A stretch of DNA of 64,000 bases from Enterococcus sp. RIT-PI-f (GTDB lineage Bacteria > Bacillota > Bacilli > Lactobacillales > Enterococcaceae), in NCBI RefSeq assembly GCF_001297065.1, contig NZ_LHOX01000015.1, forward strand, positions 62,001 through 126,000, written 5' to 3'. The notes beneath the pieces are model-generated. The model had not been told where the DNA came from, did no database searches, and saw only the letters and a list, made by a program, of their open reading frames with translations. Positions 16,940 to 27,523 of the stretch are shown here, one piece after another. Numbering within the stretch: the stretch's first letter is position 1; every line of letters starts with the position of its first letter. A program made the position numbers and the translations under genes.

Positions 16940-18106
16940 ATGTTTAAACGAATACACTTGATCGTCATGGACTCAGTCGGAATCGGAGAAGCACCGGATG
17001 CTGCGGATTTTGGTGATACTGGGTCAGATACGTTGGGGCACATTGCGAAAGAAGCCGGATTGACGATTCCCCATTTGGAACAACTTGGATTGGGCACGAT
17101 CCGACCGTTGGAGGGTGTCAAACATGTGGCGGACCATCAAGGTTATGCGACAAAATTAGAAGAAATCTCTGTTGGGAAGGATACCATGACTGGACATTGG
17201 GAAATCATGGGGCTGAATATCCAAAAGCCTTTCCGCGTTTTTCCTGAAGGGTTCCCAGATGCGTTATTAAAACAAATCGAAGAATTTTCTGGCCGTAAAG
17301 TGGTGTGTAACTTGCCTTACTCTGGTACTGCAGTCATTGATGATTTTGGTGAACATCAAATGAAGACGGGTGATTTGATTGTCTATACGTCAGCAGATCC
17401 AGTGCTGCAAATTGCAGCCCACGAAGAGATCATTCCTTTAGAAGAACTCTACCGCATCTGTCAATATGTCCGGGATATCACCAAAGATGAACCATATATG
17501 ATCGGACGAATCATCGCCCGTCCATATCTAGGAGAGCCTGGTAACTTCACACGGACCAGCAACCGTCATGATTATGCATTGGATCCTTTTGGCAATACGG
17601 TTTTAGATTCATTGAAAGATGCCGGTAAAGCTGTCATTGCTGTTGGGAAAATCAATGATATCTTCAATGGACAAGGGATAACTGATTCTGTTCGGACGAA
17701 GAGTAATATGGATGGTGTTGATCAACTGCTAAATGTGATGAAACAAGACTTTACTGGTTTGAGTTTCACCAACTTGGTTGATTTCGATGCTTTATATGGC
17801 CATCGTCGTGATGTTGTTGGTTATGCCCATGCCATTGAAGACTTTGACTTGCGCATTCCAGAAATCTTGGATGCAATGGGGGAAGATGACTTGCTCTTGA
17901 TTACAGCGGATCATGGAAATGACCCCACTTTCCCAGGAACAGACCACACAAGAGAATATGTCCCATTGTTGGCTTATAGCAAGCAATTCAAGAATCAAGG
18001 GGCTTTGCCGCAAGGTCATTATGCAGACATTTCTGCAACGATCGCCGAAAACTTCGGGGTTCAAGCAACAGAAAATGGCGAAAGCTTTTTAAATCATTTA
18101 AATTAG
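16940..18106 (+). CDS. deoB: Phosphopentomutase
   Basis: 388 residues. Moves phosphate from C1 to C5 of (deoxy)ribose, linking nucleoside phosphorolysis to DeoC and the pentose phosphate pathway. An alkaline-phosphatase-fold metalloenzyme: the N-terminal metal aspartate in [13 protein letters not shown], the phosphorylated Thr in [10 protein letters not shown], and C-terminal metal ligands in [10 protein letters not shown] and [19 protein letters not shown] precedes the ATG. Head of the deoB-punA-deoD group; the spacing of 10 and 27 bases suggests one transcript. Confidence 0.96.
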   Translation: MFKRIHLIVMDSVGIGEAPDAADFGDTGSDTLGHIAKEAGLTIPHLEQLGLGTIRPLEGVKHVADHQGYATKLEEISVGKDTMTGHWEIMGLNIQKPFRVFPEGFPDALLKQIEEFSGRKVVCNLPYSGTAVIDDFGEHQMKTGDLIVYTSADPVLQIAAHEEIIPLEELYRICQYVRDITKDEPYMIGRIIARPYLGEPGNFTRTSNRHDYALDPFGNTVLDSLKDAGKAVIAVGKINDIFNGQGITDSVRTKSNMDGVDQLLNVMKQDFTGLSFTNLVDFDALYGHRRDVVGYAHAIEDFDLRIPEILDAMGEDDLLLITADHGNDPTFPGTDHTREYVPLLAYSKQFKNQGALPQGHYADISATIAENFGVQATENGESFLNHLN

Positions 18107-18116
18107 AGGTGAAGAC

Positions 18117-18935
18117 ATGACAACATTGCAAGAAAAATTACAAGAAACAACCACATTTATTAAGGACAGCGGGGTCGGCGAAGTTGAGTTTGGCTTGATT
18201 TTGGGTTCAGGACTGGGCGAATTAGCAGATGAGATCGACAACCCAATCATCTTGCCGTACAACGATATCCCGCATTTCCCAGTATCGACAGTAGTGGGTC
18301 ATGCCGGACAATTGGTGTATGGTACATTGGCGGGCAAGAAAGTCTTGGCGATGCAAGGACGCTTCCATTACTATGAAGGTCATTCTATGCAAACCGTGAC
18401 ATATCCAGTCCGTGTGATGGCTGCACTACATGCCCATTCCCTCGTTGTGACCAATGCCTGTGGTGGGGTCAATGAATCCTTCCAACCGGGAGACTTAATG
18501 TTGATCACCGATCAAATCAATTTCATGGGTGCCAATCCATTAATTGGGACAAACGATGAAGCCATGGGCCCACGTTTCCCAGATATGAGTCAAGCGTATC
18601 ATGTCGATTACCACAATGCCGCCAAAGAAGTTGGCGCAGCGAAAGGATTACACCTAAAAGAAGGCGTCTATATGGGCTTCTCGGGTCCAACGTATGAAAC
18701 GCCTGCAGAGATTCGTTTTGCCCGGACGATCGGTGCAGATGCGGTAGGGATGTCGACAGTCCCTGAAGTGATCGTGGCTGTTCATAGTGGTTTGAAAGTG
18801 CTAGGTGTTTCTTGTATTACGAATCTTGCGGCGGGCATGCAAGCCAGCCTAAACCATGAAGAAGTCGTGGAAACCACTGAACGTGTCAAAGCTGAATTTA
18901 AAGCGTTGATCAAAGAAACGCTAGCTGTTTTATAA
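18117..18935 (+). CDS. punA: Purine-nucleoside phosphorylase, trimeric type
   Basis: 272 residues. Phosphorolysis of inosine and guanosine. PNP/MTAP family motifs appear in order: GSGLGELAD (phosphate loop), GRFHYYEGH, VTNACGGVN, and GADAVGMSTVPE near residue 205. AGGTGAAG precedes the ATG, 10 bases after deoB. Confidence 0.94.
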   Translation: MTTLQEKLQETTTFIKDSGVGEVEFGLILGSGLGELADEIDNPIILPYNDIPHFPVSTVVGHAGQLVYGTLAGKKVLAMQGRFHYYEGHSMQTVTYPVRVMAALHAHSLVVTNACGGVNESFQPGDLMLITDQINFMGANPLIGTNDEAMGPRFPDMSQAYHVDYHNAAKEVGAAKGLHLKEGVYMGFSGPTYETPAEIRFARTIGADAVGMSTVPEVIVAVHSGLKVLGVSCITNLAAGMQASLNHEEVVETTERVKAEFKALIKETLAVL

Positions 18936-18962
18936 AGAAGTGAAAGTGAAGGAGAGAAAAAA

Positions 18963-19667
18963 ATGAGTGTTCATATCGAAGCCAAAGCTGGTGAGATTGC
19001 AGATAAAATCTTATTGCCAGGCGACCCGTTGCGGGCAAAATATATTGCGGAGACTTTTTTGGAAGCCCCCGTTTGTTATAACAATGTTCGAGGAATGTTA
19101 GGCTATACAGGTACCTACAAAGGAGAGCGGGTTTCTGTACAGGGAACAGGTATGGGGATGCCGTCTGCTACCATTTATGCCCATGAACTGATCAACTCAT
19201 ATGGTGTCAAAAAACTGATTCGTGTCGGCACGTGCGGGGCAATCTCAAAAGATGTCCATGTCAGAGATTTGGTGATTGCCCAGGCGGCAGCAACAAGTTC
19301 ATCCATGGTAGCGAAAAACTTCCAAAGTTTCCATTTCCCGCCAATCGCTGACTTCGATCTATTGCGTAAAGCATATGAAACAGCAACGGCGTCTGGTTTT
19401 ACTACCCATGTGGGGAATATCTTATCCGAAGATACATTCTACAAAGATGATATGACTGAAACGCTGCAACTTGCAGAATTAGGTGTAATGGGTGTTGAGA
19501 TGGAGGCAGCTGCTTTGTATTACTTAGGTGCCAAATTCCACGTTCAAACTTTAGCGATTTGTACGGTGAGCGACCATATCATCACCGGTGAAGAAACGAC
19601 CGCTGAAGAGCGCCAAACAACATTTAACGATATGATCAGAGTCGGCTTAGAAACAGCGATTGGCTAA
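18963..19667 (+). CDS. deoD: Purine-nucleoside phosphorylase, hexameric DeoD type
   Basis: 234 residues. Accepts adenosine as well as 6-oxopurine nucleosides, complementing PunA. DeoD motifs: [50 protein letters not shown] and VSDHI with the catalytic aspartate. GAAGGAGAG precedes the ATG. Last gene of the locus, closed by a strong terminator. Confidence 0.96.
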   Translation: MSVHIEAKAGEIADKILLPGDPLRAKYIAETFLEAPVCYNNVRGMLGYTGTYKGERVSVQGTGMGMPSATIYAHELINSYGVKKLIRVGTCGAISKDVHVRDLVIAQAAATSSSMVAKNFQSFHFPPIADFDLLRKAYETATASGFTTHVGNILSEDTFYKDDMTETLQLAELGVMGVEMEAAALYYLGAKFHVQTLAICTVSDHIITGEETTAEERQTTFNDMIRVGLETAIG

Positions 19668-19679
19668 TCTATCTTTTTG

Positions 19680-19708
19680 AAAACCTGCCTATGAGGGCAG
19701 GTTTTTTT
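19680..19708 (+). terminator. Terminator of the deoB-punA-deoD operon
   Basis: AAAACCTGCC / GGCAGGTTTT, perfect 10-base stem, 6-base loop, seven T. Confidence 0.9.
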
Positions 19709-19720
19709 GGTTGGTCAAAG

Positions 19721-19748
19721 TTGCACTTTCAACAAAAAGTGGTTTAAT
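19721..19748 (+). promoter_or_regulatory. Promoter of the alcohol dehydrogenase gene
   Basis: -35 TTGCAC and -10 TTTAAT separated by 16 bases, 28 bases before the ATG. Confidence 0.45.
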
Positions 19749-19775
19749 AGAGAAGAATGCAAAGGAGATGACAAA

Positions 19776-20963
19776 ATGAACAATTTTACGTTTCATGTCA
19801 GTACAGATATCCGTTTTGGCAAAGAACGGTTAGGTGAGCTGCCCGATGTTTTAAATACTTTTGGGAAAAATGTGCTATTGGTGTATGGTGGAGGAAGTAT
19901 CAAAAAGAATGGTCTTTATGATACGATCATGGCACAATTGACGGCCAATCATAACAAAGTAACTGAATTATCTGGAGTAGATCCAAATCCTAGAATCGAA
20001 ACCGTGGGTGAGGGCGCGCAACTATGCCGAGACAATCACATTGATGTGATTCTGGCTGTCGGTGGCGGATCGGTCATCGATTGCAGCAAAGTGATCGCTG
20101 GGGCAGCATTCAGTGAGTTGGCACCTTGGGATCTTGTATTGAATCGCAATTATCAAGGACCAGCAATTCCATTAGTGACGATTTTGACGCTGGCTGCTAC
20201 AGGAAGTGAGATGAACCGTGGTGCGGTCATTTCTAATTTAACAACCAAAAAAAAGCTTGGTGTTCATGGTCCGCATTTTTTACCACAAGTATCTTTCTTA
20301 GACCCAACGACAACGTTCAGTGTCAGTCGCTATCAAACGGCTGCAGGGTCAGCGGATATCATGAGCCATTTGATTGAAAATTACTTTAGTGCAACACCGC
20401 AGACCGATGTGCAAGACGGGGTGGCAGAAGGCTTACTGAAAGCTGTTATCAAGAATTTGCCTATTGCTTTAGACACACCAGATGACTATGATGCACGGGC
20501 CAATTTGATGTGGGCAAGTACGTTGGCTTTAAATGGATTGACGGGCAGTGGCAAAGGCGGTGCATGGTCTTGTCATCCAATGGAACATGAATTGAGTGCT
20601 TTTTATGATATTACCCACGGGGTTGGCTTAGCTATTTTGACACCACGCTGGATGCTGCATGTCTTAAATGAAGAAACAGCACCTAAATTGGCGCGTTTTG
20701 CCCGAGAGGTCTTTGGTGTACAAGAGTCAGTCCCAGAAATGGCTGCACGGATGGGCATCCAAAAACTTTATGACTTTTTTGCTTCTTGCGGTATACCGAT
20801 GACATTGCCAGAAGTAGGGATCAAAGATGATCAACACTTTGAGGAAATGGCCAAACAAGCAGTTGCCTTTAGTTCAATTAGTCAACAGGCGTATGTGCCG
20901 CTATCTGTTGACGATGTTATCGCCATTTATCAGGATGCGCAAACACCATCAAATTATCTATAA
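19776..20963 (+). CDS. Iron-containing alcohol dehydrogenase (butanol-dehydrogenase-like)
   Basis: 395 residues, family length. The NAD(P)-binding half has VYGGGSIKKNG and AVGGGSVIDCSK. The iron site has D-I-M-S-H-L-I-E and HPMEHELSAFYDITHGVGLAIL, which provide the histidines. Closest in look to the BdhA/YugJ-type NADPH aldehyde/alcohol dehydrogenases; the substrate cannot be told. ATG 19776 follows AAAGGAGATGA. Single-gene unit; placed after the deo genes it might reduce the acetaldehyde made by DeoC, but that link is speculative. Confidence 0.88.
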   Translation: MNNFTFHVSTDIRFGKERLGELPDVLNTFGKNVLLVYGGGSIKKNGLYDTIMAQLTANHNKVTELSGVDPNPRIETVGEGAQLCRDNHIDVILAVGGGSVIDCSKVIAGAAFSELAPWDLVLNRNYQGPAIPLVTILTLAATGSEMNRGAVISNLTTKKKLGVHGPHFLPQVSFLDPTTTFSVSRYQTAAGSADIMSHLIENYFSATPQTDVQDGVAEGLLKAVIKNLPIALDTPDDYDARANLMWASTLALNGLTGSGKGGAWSCHPMEHELSAFYDITHGVGLAILTPRWMLHVLNEETAPKLARFAREVFGVQESVPEMAARMGIQKLYDFFASCGIPMTLPEVGIKDDQHFEEMAKQAVAFSSISQQAYVPLSVDDVIAIYQDAQTPSNYL

Positions 20964-20965
20964 AA

Positions 20966-20996
20966 AAAACGCCATTCCAGAAGGGATGGCGTTTTT
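20966..20996. terminator. Bidirectional terminator between convergent genes
   Basis: AACGCCATTCC / GGGATGGCGTT with one wobble, 4-base loop, A run on one side and T run on the other. Serves the dehydrogenase (+) and the SGNH hydrolase (-). Confidence 0.85.
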
Positions 20997-20997
20997 A

Positions 20998-21642
20998 CTA
21001 TTTGTCTGTATAAGATAAACGGTCAAGCAATGCTTGGGTGATCAGTTGATGGCCTGCGGTTGTCGGATGAACACCATCTTCACCTGTCAAAGCTTGTGGT
21101 CCTTGTGCAACGGCTGCTTCAGCAAACATACCGTCCAGAGGCACCAATTGACACGCAAATTCTGCTGCTAGTTGTCGGATGCAGTGGATCTTTGGGTCTA
21201 AATCCACACGCCATGACGTGCGATCAACTGGATAGGGAAGCAGAAAAGGTTCTAATAATAAGATGCGGGTCATCCCGTTTGCAGTGACTTTTGTCAGTAT
21301 CTGTCTGACGGTTTCCTCGAATTGATGTCCACGATCAGCAAAACCAAAATCTGCTGCGCCGACATGATGCCAGGTATCATTGATGCCAATCAAAAAGACC
21401 AAAATATCAGGTTTCAAATCAAGACAATCTTCTTGTAATCGTGCCAAAACATCATGGGATTGGTTGCCGCCGATGCCGCGATTATAAAAAGTGAAGTCGC
21501 CGTCTGGATACATATGATTGAGTTGATCCGCAGTCATGTGCGCAAAGCCATGACCTAAGTCGTATGGGTCTTGGCGGTTTCGGTCGCAATCGGTGATGCT
21601 ATCTCCTAAAAATAACCAGGTGTCTTTTTGGTAAAATTCCAT
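20998..21642 (-). CDS. SGNH/GDSL-family esterase or hydrolase
   Basis: 214 residues without signal peptide, so cytosolic. Block I FLGDSITD (Ser near residue 15), block II glycine in NRGIGG, block III GIND and block V DGVHPTTAGH (Asp and His) are all present, giving a full catalytic set. Such enzymes deacylate or deacetylate lipids or sugars; the substrate is unknown. ATG 21642 follows AAGGAG; a longer frame has no ribosome site. A TATAAT box at 21685-21680 is a likely -10. Confidence 0.82.
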   Translation of the reverse strand: MEFYQKDTWLFLGDSITDCDRNRQDPYDLGHGFAHMTADQLNHMYPDGDFTFYNRGIGGNQSHDVLARLQEDCLDLKPDILVFLIGINDTWHHVGAADFGFADRGHQFEETVRQILTKVTANGMTRILLLEPFLLPYPVDRTSWRVDLDPKIHCIRQLAAEFACQLVPLDGMFAEAAVAQGPQALTGEDGVHPTTAGHQLITQALLDRLSYTDK

Positions 21643-21711
21643 AGAATCTCCTTTTTTATACGCTTTCAATCTGGTGTTTATTATAGAGGAATCAGGGGAG
21701 AAAAGAAACCC

Positions 21712-21744
21712 AAAAAAACTGTTTCACTAAGAAAGTGAAACAGT
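21712..21744 (-). terminator. Terminator of gpmA
   Basis: ACTGTTTCACT / AGTGAAACAGT, perfect 11-base stem, 5-base loop; the minus strand runs into a T tract. Confidence 0.88.
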
Positions 21745-21757
21745 CGTGATAGAAATA

Positions 21758-22444
21758 TTATAAATAGTATTTTTTCGCAACTGTTAAATCATCGTTCAAT
21801 TCATAAACAAGTGGTTGACCAGTTGGGATCTCAAGATCCATGATGTCTTCATCAGAAATGCCTTCGATATGTTTTGCTAAGGCACGTAATGAGTTGCCGT
21901 GTGCAGCAACTAAAACAGTTTTATCATCTTTCAAAGCAGGCGCGATTTCGTCTTGCCAGAACGGTAAAGCACGTTCTAATGTGACTTTCAAGTTTTCGCC
22001 ACCAGGTACGTCACGAGGATCAAGTGTTGCATAACGACGATCGTTTGCAGCAGAACCTTCGTCAGTTGCTTCCATCAATGGAGGCAATACATCGTATGAA
22101 CGACGCCAAATGTGGACTTGTTCATCTCCGTATTTTTCAGCAGTTTCTTGTTTATTTAAACCTTGTAATTTACCATAGTGACGTTCGTTCAAGCGCCAAG
22201 ATTTGATTGTTGGTACCCAAAGTTGATCAGAATATTCTAGAATATAGTTACAAGTTTTGATGGCACGAGTTAATACTGATGTGTAAGCTACATCGAATTC
22301 GATGCCTGCTTCTTTGATTTTACGTCCGCCTTCGATTGCTTCTTCGACACCTTCTGGCGCTAGATCAACATCAGCCCAACCGGTAAACTGGTTTAATTTG
22401 TTCCATTCGCTTAGTCCATGACGAGAAAATACTAATTTTGGCAT
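21758..22444 (-). CDS. gpmA: 2,3-bisphosphoglycerate-dependent phosphoglycerate mutase
   Basis: 228 residues. Interconverts 3- and 2-phosphoglycerate in glycolysis. The RHG motif with phosphohistidine is at residues 8-10 (SRHGLSEWN), and the second histidine is in [14 protein letters not shown]. Long dPGM form with the W-R-L-N-E-R-H-Y-G insert. ATG 22444 follows AAAGGAGAG. Own promoter and terminator. Confidence 0.96.
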   Translation of the reverse strand: MPKLVFSRHGLSEWNKLNQFTGWADVDLAPEGVEEAIEGGRKIKEAGIEFDVAYTSVLTRAIKTCNYILEYSDQLWVPTIKSWRLNERHYGKLQGLNKQETAEKYGDEQVHIWRRSYDVLPPLMEATDEGSAANDRRYATLDPRDVPGGENLKVTLERALPFWQDEIAPALKDDKTVLVAAHGNSLRALAKHIEGISDEDIMDLEIPTGQPLVYELNDDLTVAKKYYL

Positions 22445-22499
22445 GTAAAACTCTCCTTTAGATAGTCGATATTTTTCTGAAATTTTCAATTCCCTGTTT

Positions 22500-22528
22500 A
22501 TTGTACACTCTTTCTCAAAGAATTTCCA
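22500..22528 (-). promoter_or_regulatory. Promoter of gpmA
   Basis: Minus strand -35 TGGAAA (22528-22523), 17 bases, -10 TACAAT (22505-22500). Confidence 0.45.
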
Positions 22529-22612
22529 TGATTTTAGCGGAAAACCTAACTGAAAATCCTTAAGTAAACAAAAAATAAAAAAAGAGGCTGCAGGGGAGGC
22601 GCCTCTGTGATA

Positions 22613-23191
22613 TCAAGATAATAATTTTTGCCATTCGTCTTCTGGTAGTTTTATGTACTTATAACATGTACCTACAGAAACATTGCATTTTGTCGAAATA
22701 AATTGGATCGTTTCTTTTTTCTCATAATATAAATGGCGAATTTTTTTGACTGTTTTGGGATCGATTTTTGGGCGTCCGCCGATCTTGCCTTTTTTGCGGG
22801 CGTTGTTCAAGCCAACCAATGTCCGTTCTTTGATCAACGACCGTTCCATGACCGCAAGCCCTTCCATTAAATTGAAATAAATAGAGCCCATCGATTGACT
22901 GGTATCGATGCCTTCTTGCAATGACACAAGGTGTATCTGCTTATTCTTCAATAATTCAGTTAATTCAGTCAATTGTCTGGTGGTTTTACCGATACGGTGC
23001 AGCTCAGTAACCACAAGCATATCACCAGGCTGCATGCGGGCAACTACTGATTCTAACGTATGGCGTTCATCATCTTTGATTGAATAAGTATCATGATAAA
23101 ATTCATGACAACCGAATTGTTTGAGCTTGTTTAATTGTTCACTTGTATGATCATCCGTAATCGTCGTGCGGGCGTAGCCAATGACTTTCAT
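22613..23191 (-). CDS. Resolvase-family recombinase lacking the catalytic serine
   Basis: 192 residues with the layout of Tn3/Tn552-type serine resolvases. The catalytic domain starts GYARTTITDD. Then come ELHRIGKTTRQL, a Q-E-G-I-D-T region, the long E helix MERSLIKERTLVGL, GGRPK, and a C-terminal helix-turn-helix (about 160-182). The expected nucleophile in Y-A-R-V-S is threonine (T10), and the second arginine of the R-L-G-R motif is lysine (K69). R8, R66 and the E-R-x-x-I-x-E-R-T helix are kept. No terminal repeats, transposase or res-like array is visible nearby, and both neighbours are housekeeping genes. It may be inactive, or act as a DNA-binding protein. Confidence 0.85.
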   Translation of the reverse strand: MKVIGYARTTITDDHTSEQLNKLKQFGCHEFYHDTYSIKDDERHTLESVVARMQPGDMLVVTELHRIGKTTRQLTELTELLKNKQIHLVSLQEGIDTSQSMGSIYFNLMEGLAVMERSLIKERTLVGLNNARKKGKIGGRPKIDPKTVKKIRHLYYEKKETIQFISTKCNVSVGTCYKYIKLPEDEWQKLLS

Positions 23192-23287
23192 AGTTCCTCC
23201 TGCCTCTCTTTTTTATTTGAATATAGCACAAACCACATGAAAACGATAGGTCAATTTGCACAAAAAATAAAACATAAGCTTTTTTTT

Positions 23288-23320
23288 GAATAAAAAAAGG
23301 GATTTCACCTTTTTTTATTC
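23288..23320 (-). terminator. Terminator overlapping the rpiA stop codon
   Basis: Arms 23288-23300 and 23308-23320 (GAATA7GG and complement) pair perfectly around a 7-base loop. The rpiA stop is inside the right arm. Confidence 0.7.
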
Positions 23321-23992
23321 ACGGACATGATTTGTTGCCGGTCCTGCAGGTTGGCCAATAATAATTGTATGGACAGTATTCAAAAACAACCCATGTTCCA
23401 CCACGCCCACTGTCTTGTCCAAATCAGCAGCCAAAGTCACTGGATCTGCGATCGTTTGCAAGTGAAGGTCAATGATATAGTTATGGCAATCAGTTTTGAT
23501 TGGTGCGCCGTCTTCATTGACACGGAGTACAGGGTGGTAGCCTTTCTTTTCAAAAAGATGCAGAACCTGTTGGCTGCCGTAAGGAATAACTTCCACAGGT
23601 AGTGGGAAAGCACCTAGGGTATCGACCATTTTTGATTCATCAACGATCCACAGGACCTTCTTTGAATATGTGGCAACGATTTTTTCGAATAGCAAAGCAG
23701 CACCGCCGCCTTTGATTCCGTGAAAGTCACTGCTGATTTCATCGGCACCGTCAATCGTCAAATCAACAGCGTCTACTTCATCGATCGTACGTACCGGAAT
23801 ACCTAATGATTCTGCTTGTTTTTTTGACGCAAAAGAAGTAGGTACGCCAATGATCGACAAATTTTCTTCTTTTACACGTCGGCCTAATTCTTCAATCATA
23901 TAGTAAGCTGTAGAACCAGTCCCTAATCCGACGACCATGCCATCTTTCACATGACCCGCCGCTTCGATTCCGACCATTTCTTTTAAGTTCAT
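23315..23992 (-). CDS. rpiA: Ribose-5-phosphate isomerase A
   Basis: 225 residues. Interconverts ribose-5-phosphate and ribulose-5-phosphate, the exit for ribose from the nucleoside locus upstream. Motifs: [15 protein letters not shown] (phosphate loop), DLTIDGADE (catalytic aspartates) and [12 protein letters not shown] (lysine). Normal length. Divergent from the str operon; the shared 328-base gap carries both promoters, including a TATAAT for rpiA near 24036-24041. Confidence 0.95.
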   Translation of the reverse strand: MNLKEMVGIEAAGHVKDGMVVGLGTGSTAYYMIEELGRRVKEENLSIIGVPTSFASKKQAESLGIPVRTIDEVDAVDLTIDGADEISSDFHGIKGGGAALLFEKIVATYSKKVLWIVDESKMVDTLGAFPLPVEVIPYGSQQVLHLFEKKGYHPVLRVNEDGAPIKTDCHNYIIDLHLQTIADPVTLAADLDKTVGVVEHGLFLNTVHTIIIGQPAGPATNHVRE

Positions 23993-24127
23993 CTATTCCC
24001 CGCCTTTAAAAAAATTCATTTACTGCTTTCTATTATAATAGAAGATGGGTGAAAAAGGAGGACAGAATAGAAATAATTTTTTGTTGGATCATTTCAAGAA
24101 AACTTAAAAAGAAGCGCAGGCAAAAGG

Positions 24128-24156
24128 TTGACAGTAATGTTGAAGCATGGTATTCT
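24128..24156 (+). promoter_or_regulatory. Promoter of the str operon
   Basis: -35 TTGACA (24128-24133), exactly 17 bases, -10 TATTCT (24151-24156). The transcript leader to rpsL is about 155 bases and contains no gene. Confidence 0.75.
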
Positions 24157-24320
24157 ATCAAAGGTGCTTTATCTACAGGTCTCTCGTTGGAGACGTGCTG
24201 ACTGTCTATCAAAGCATAGTTTGATACGAATGCAGGAACTGCATTATTTTTTATCGCAAAAAAAGAACCACCTGGATGTGTGGGACTATAAAGCGAATCA
24301 AGGAAGGAGGACAACTAGGG

Positions 24321-24734
24321 ATGCCTACAATTAATCAATTAGTACGTAAACCTCGTAAATCCAAGGTTGAAAAATCAAATTCACCAGCATTGAACAAAGG
24401 ATATAACAGTTTCAAGAAAGCTCAAACGAATGTTAACTCACCTCAAAAGCGTGGGGTAGCAACTCGTGTGGGAACAATGACACCGAAAAAACCGAACTCG
24501 GCTCTACGTAAATATGCGCGTGTTCGTTTGTCAAACTTGATTGAAGTGACAGCTTATATTCCAGGTATTGGTCATAACTTACAAGAACATAGCGTGGTAT
24601 TGCTACGTGGTGGACGTGTAAAAGACTTACCAGGGGTACGTTACCATATCGTTCGTGGTGCATTGGATACAGCCGGCGTTAACGACCGTAAACAATCTCG
24701 TTCTAAATATGGAACAAAACGTCCTAAAGCTTAA
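24321..24734 (+). CDS. rpsL: 30S ribosomal protein S12
   Basis: 137 residues. Decoding-centre protein of the small subunit. Contains the universally conserved [11 protein letters not shown] and [13 protein letters not shown] segments with wild-type lysines, where streptomycin-resistance changes occur. A tyrosine follows the first (LRKYARVRL) where many bacteria have valine. ATG 24321 follows GGAAGGAGG; the longer upstream frame is leader RNA. First gene of the str operon. Confidence 0.97.
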   Translation: MPTINQLVRKPRKSKVEKSNSPALNKGYNSFKKAQTNVNSPQKRGVATRVGTMTPKKPNSALRKYARVRLSNLIEVTAYIPGIGHNLQEHSVVLLRGGRVKDLPGVRYHIVRGALDTAGVNDRKQSRSKYGTKRPKA

Positions 24735-24804
24735 TCTTTAAAACAAACCGATCAAATGAATCGTATTTAAATCAGAACTGATATTTCGGAAGGAGGAGTT
24801 ACGG

Positions 24805-25275
24805 ATGCCTCGTAAAGGTCCTGTTGCAAAACGTGATGTTTTACCAGATCCTATTTATAACTCAAAATTAGTAACTCGTTTGATCAACCGTGTAATGGTT
24901 GATGGTAAACGCGGTGTTGCTGCAAATATTATCTATAATGCTTTTGGCATTATCAAAGAATCTACAGGTAATGATCCATTGGAAGTTTTCGAACAAGCAA
25001 TGAAAAACATTATGCCTGTATTGGAAGTTAAAGCACGTCGTGTCGGCGGTTCTAACTACCAAGTCCCTGTAGAAGTACGTCCAGAACGTCGTACGACTTT
25101 AGGTCTTCGTTGGGTGGTTAACTACGCGCGTTTGCGTGGCGAACACACAATGGAAGAACGTTTAGCGAAAGAAATCATGGATGCAGCGAACAACACTGGT
25201 GCTTCTGTGAAAAAACGCGAAGACACACACAAAATGGCGGAAGCCAACCGCGCATTTGCTCACTATCGTTGGTAA
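24805..25275 (+). CDS. rpsG: 30S ribosomal protein S7
   Basis: 156 residues. Nucleates assembly of the 30S head by binding the 3' domain of 16S rRNA. Conserved N-terminus [16 protein letters not shown] and end HYRW. GGAAGGAGG precedes the ATG. In many bacteria S7 represses this operon; the 70-base rpsL-rpsG spacer would be the site, but no matching fold was verified. Confidence 0.97.
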   Translation: MPRKGPVAKRDVLPDPIYNSKLVTRLINRVMVDGKRGVAANIIYNAFGIIKESTGNDPLEVFEQAMKNIMPVLEVKARRVGGSNYQVPVEVRPERRTTLGLRWVVNYARLRGEHTMEERLAKEIMDAANNTGASVKKREDTHKMAEANRAFAHYRW

Positions 25276-25357
25276 GATCCTCACTGCTTTTTATTTGAAG
25301 GTGCTGAGATACGACCTTAACGCAAGTTAAGTATGAATGAGAGGGGAACAACCTAGA

Positions 25358-27442
25358 ATGGCAAGAGAATTTTCGCTAGAAAAAACTCGTAATATCGGAA
25401 TCATGGCCCACGTTGATGCTGGTAAAACAACAACAACTGAACGTATCCTTTATTACACTGGTAAAATCCATAAAATTGGTGAAACACATGAAGGTGCTTC
25501 TCAAATGGACTGGATGGAACAAGAACAAGAACGCGGAATCACGATCACTTCTGCTGCGACAACTGCGCAATGGAAAGAAAACCGTGTAAACATCATCGAC
25601 ACACCAGGACACGTGGATTTCACGATTGAAGTGCAACGTTCATTGCGTGTATTAGATGGTGCTGTAACAGTTTTGGACTCACAATCAGGTGTAGAACCTC
25701 AAACTGAAACAGTATGGCGTCAAGCGACAGACTACCGCGTACCACGTGTTGTATTCTGTAACAAAATGGATAAGATCGGTGCAGACTTCTTATATTCTGT
25801 ATCAACTTTACATGATCGCTTGCAAGCAAATGCGCATCCAATCCAATTACCAATTGGTGCGGAAGATGACTTTGTCGGTATCATCGACTTAGTTAAAATG
25901 AAAGCTGAAATGTATACAAATGACTTAGGAACTGAAATCCAAGAGACTGAAATTCCTGAAGATTATACCGAATTAGCTGAAGAATGGCGCGAAAAATTGA
26001 TCGAAGCTGTTGCTGATACTGACGAAGAACTAATGATGAAATTCTTGGACGGTGAAGAAATCACTGAAGCAGAATTGAAAGCTGGTATCCGTCAAGCAAC
26101 ATTAACAGTTGACTTTTTCCCTGTACTTTGCGGATCTGCCTTTAAAAACAAAGGGGTTCAAATGATGTTGGATGCAGTCATCGACTATCTTCCTTCACCA
26201 CTTGATGTGCCTGCGATCAAAGGGATCAATCCTAAAACAGACGAAGAAACTGATCGTCCAGCTGACGATGAAGCACCTTTTGCTTCATTAGCATTTAAAG
26301 TAATGACTGACCCATTCGTAGGTCGTTTGACATTCTTCCGTGTATATTCAGGTGTCTTGAACTCTGGATCATATGTATTGAATGCATCAAAAGACAAACG
26401 CGAACGTATCGGTCGTATCCTGCAAATGCATGCCAACACACGTGCTGAGATCCAAACGGTTTACTCAGGCGATATCGCGGCAGCAGTTGGTTTGAAAGAT
26501 ACAACAACAGGGGATACATTGTGTGACGAAAAATCACCAGTTATCCTTGAATCAATCGAATTCCCAGAACCAGTTATCGAAGTCGCTGTTGAACCTAAAT
26601 CAAAAGCTGACCAAGATAAAATGGGTATTGCTTTACAAAAACTTGCTGAAGAAGATCCATCATTCCGTGTGGAAACAAACGCTGAAACAGGCGAAACTGT
26701 TATCGCTGGTATGGGAGAACTTCACTTGGACGTTTTAGTTGACCGTATGCGTCGTGAATTTAAAGTTGAAGCAAACGTAGGTGCGCCTCAAGTTTCTTAT
26801 CGCGAAACATTCCGTGCAGCAACACAAGCGGAAGGTAAATTTGTACGTCAGTCTGGTGGTAAAGGTCAATACGGTCACGTATGGGTCGAATTTACACCAA
26901 ACGAAGAAGGTAAAGGCTTCGAATTCGAAAACGCGATCGTCGGTGGTGTGGTTCCACGTGAATACATCCCAGCGGTTGAAAAAGGTCTTGAAGACTCAAT
27001 GGCGAACGGTGTCTTAGCCGGTTATCCATTAGTAGACATCAAAGCAAAACTTTATGATGGTTCATACCATGATGTCGATTCAAGTGAAACTGCCTTCCGT
27101 GTTGCAGCATCTATGGCTTTACGTGCTGCTGCTAAGAAAGCAAAACCAGTTATTCTTGAACCAATGATGAAAGTTGTTATCACTGTCCCTGAAGATTACT
27201 TAGGTGATGTAATGGGTCACGTAACAGCACGTCGTGGACGCGTAGAAGGAATGGAAGCACATGGTAATTCACAAATCGTGAATGCAATCGTACCATTGGC
27301 AGAAATGTTTGGCTATGCTACAACATTACGTTCATCTACACAAGGTCGCGGTACGTTCATGATGACATTTGATCACTATGAAGATGTACCTAAATCTGTT
27401 CAAGAAGAAATCATCAAGAAAAACGGCGGCAAAGCTGAATAA
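25358..27442 (+). CDS. fusA: Translation elongation factor G
   Basis: 694 residues. GTPase that drives tRNA-mRNA translocation and ribosome recycling. G1 [13 protein letters not shown], the effector region [10 protein letters not shown]3 DTPGHVDF and G4 NKMDK are all present, with domains II-V complete. ATG 25358 follows GAGAGGGG; the seven codons upstream are not part of the usual protein. Confidence 0.98.
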   Translation: MAREFSLEKTRNIGIMAHVDAGKTTTTERILYYTGKIHKIGETHEGASQMDWMEQEQERGITITSAATTAQWKENRVNIIDTPGHVDFTIEVQRSLRVLDGAVTVLDSQSGVEPQTETVWRQATDYRVPRVVFCNKMDKIGADFLYSVSTLHDRLQANAHPIQLPIGAEDDFVGIIDLVKMKAEMYTNDLGTEIQETEIPEDYTELAEEWREKLIEAVADTDEELMMKFLDGEEITEAELKAGIRQATLTVDFFPVLCGSAFKNKGVQMMLDAVIDYLPSPLDVPAIKGINPKTDEETDRPADDEAPFASLAFKVMTDPFVGRLTFFRVYSGVLNSGSYVLNASKDKRERIGRILQMHANTRAEIQTVYSGDIAAAVGLKDTTTGDTLCDEKSPVILESIEFPEPVIEVAVEPKSKADQDKMGIALQKLAEEDPSFRVETNAETGETVIAGMGELHLDVLVDRMRREFKVEANVGAPQVSYRETFRAATQAEGKFVRQSGGKGQYGHVWVEFTPNEEGKGFEFENAIVGGVVPREYIPAVEKGLEDSMANGVLAGYPLVDIKAKLYDGSYHDVDSSETAFRVAASMALRAAAKKAKPVILEPMMKVVITVPEDYLGDVMGHVTARRGRVEGMEAHGNSQIVNAIVPLAEMFGYATTLRSSTQGRGTFMMTFDHYEDVPKSVQEEIIKKNGGKAE

Positions 27443-27523
27443 TTGATGTAGCTCTACGAAATTCATCAAAATGCTATATTTTTTGGAGAGTTTCGTGTAC
27501 AATATTATCGATGATAAGGGATG

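Noticed and set aside
22613-23191. Resolvase as part of a transposon
   Set aside because: No terminal inverted repeats, transposase or target duplication are visible; flanking genes and terminators are intact.
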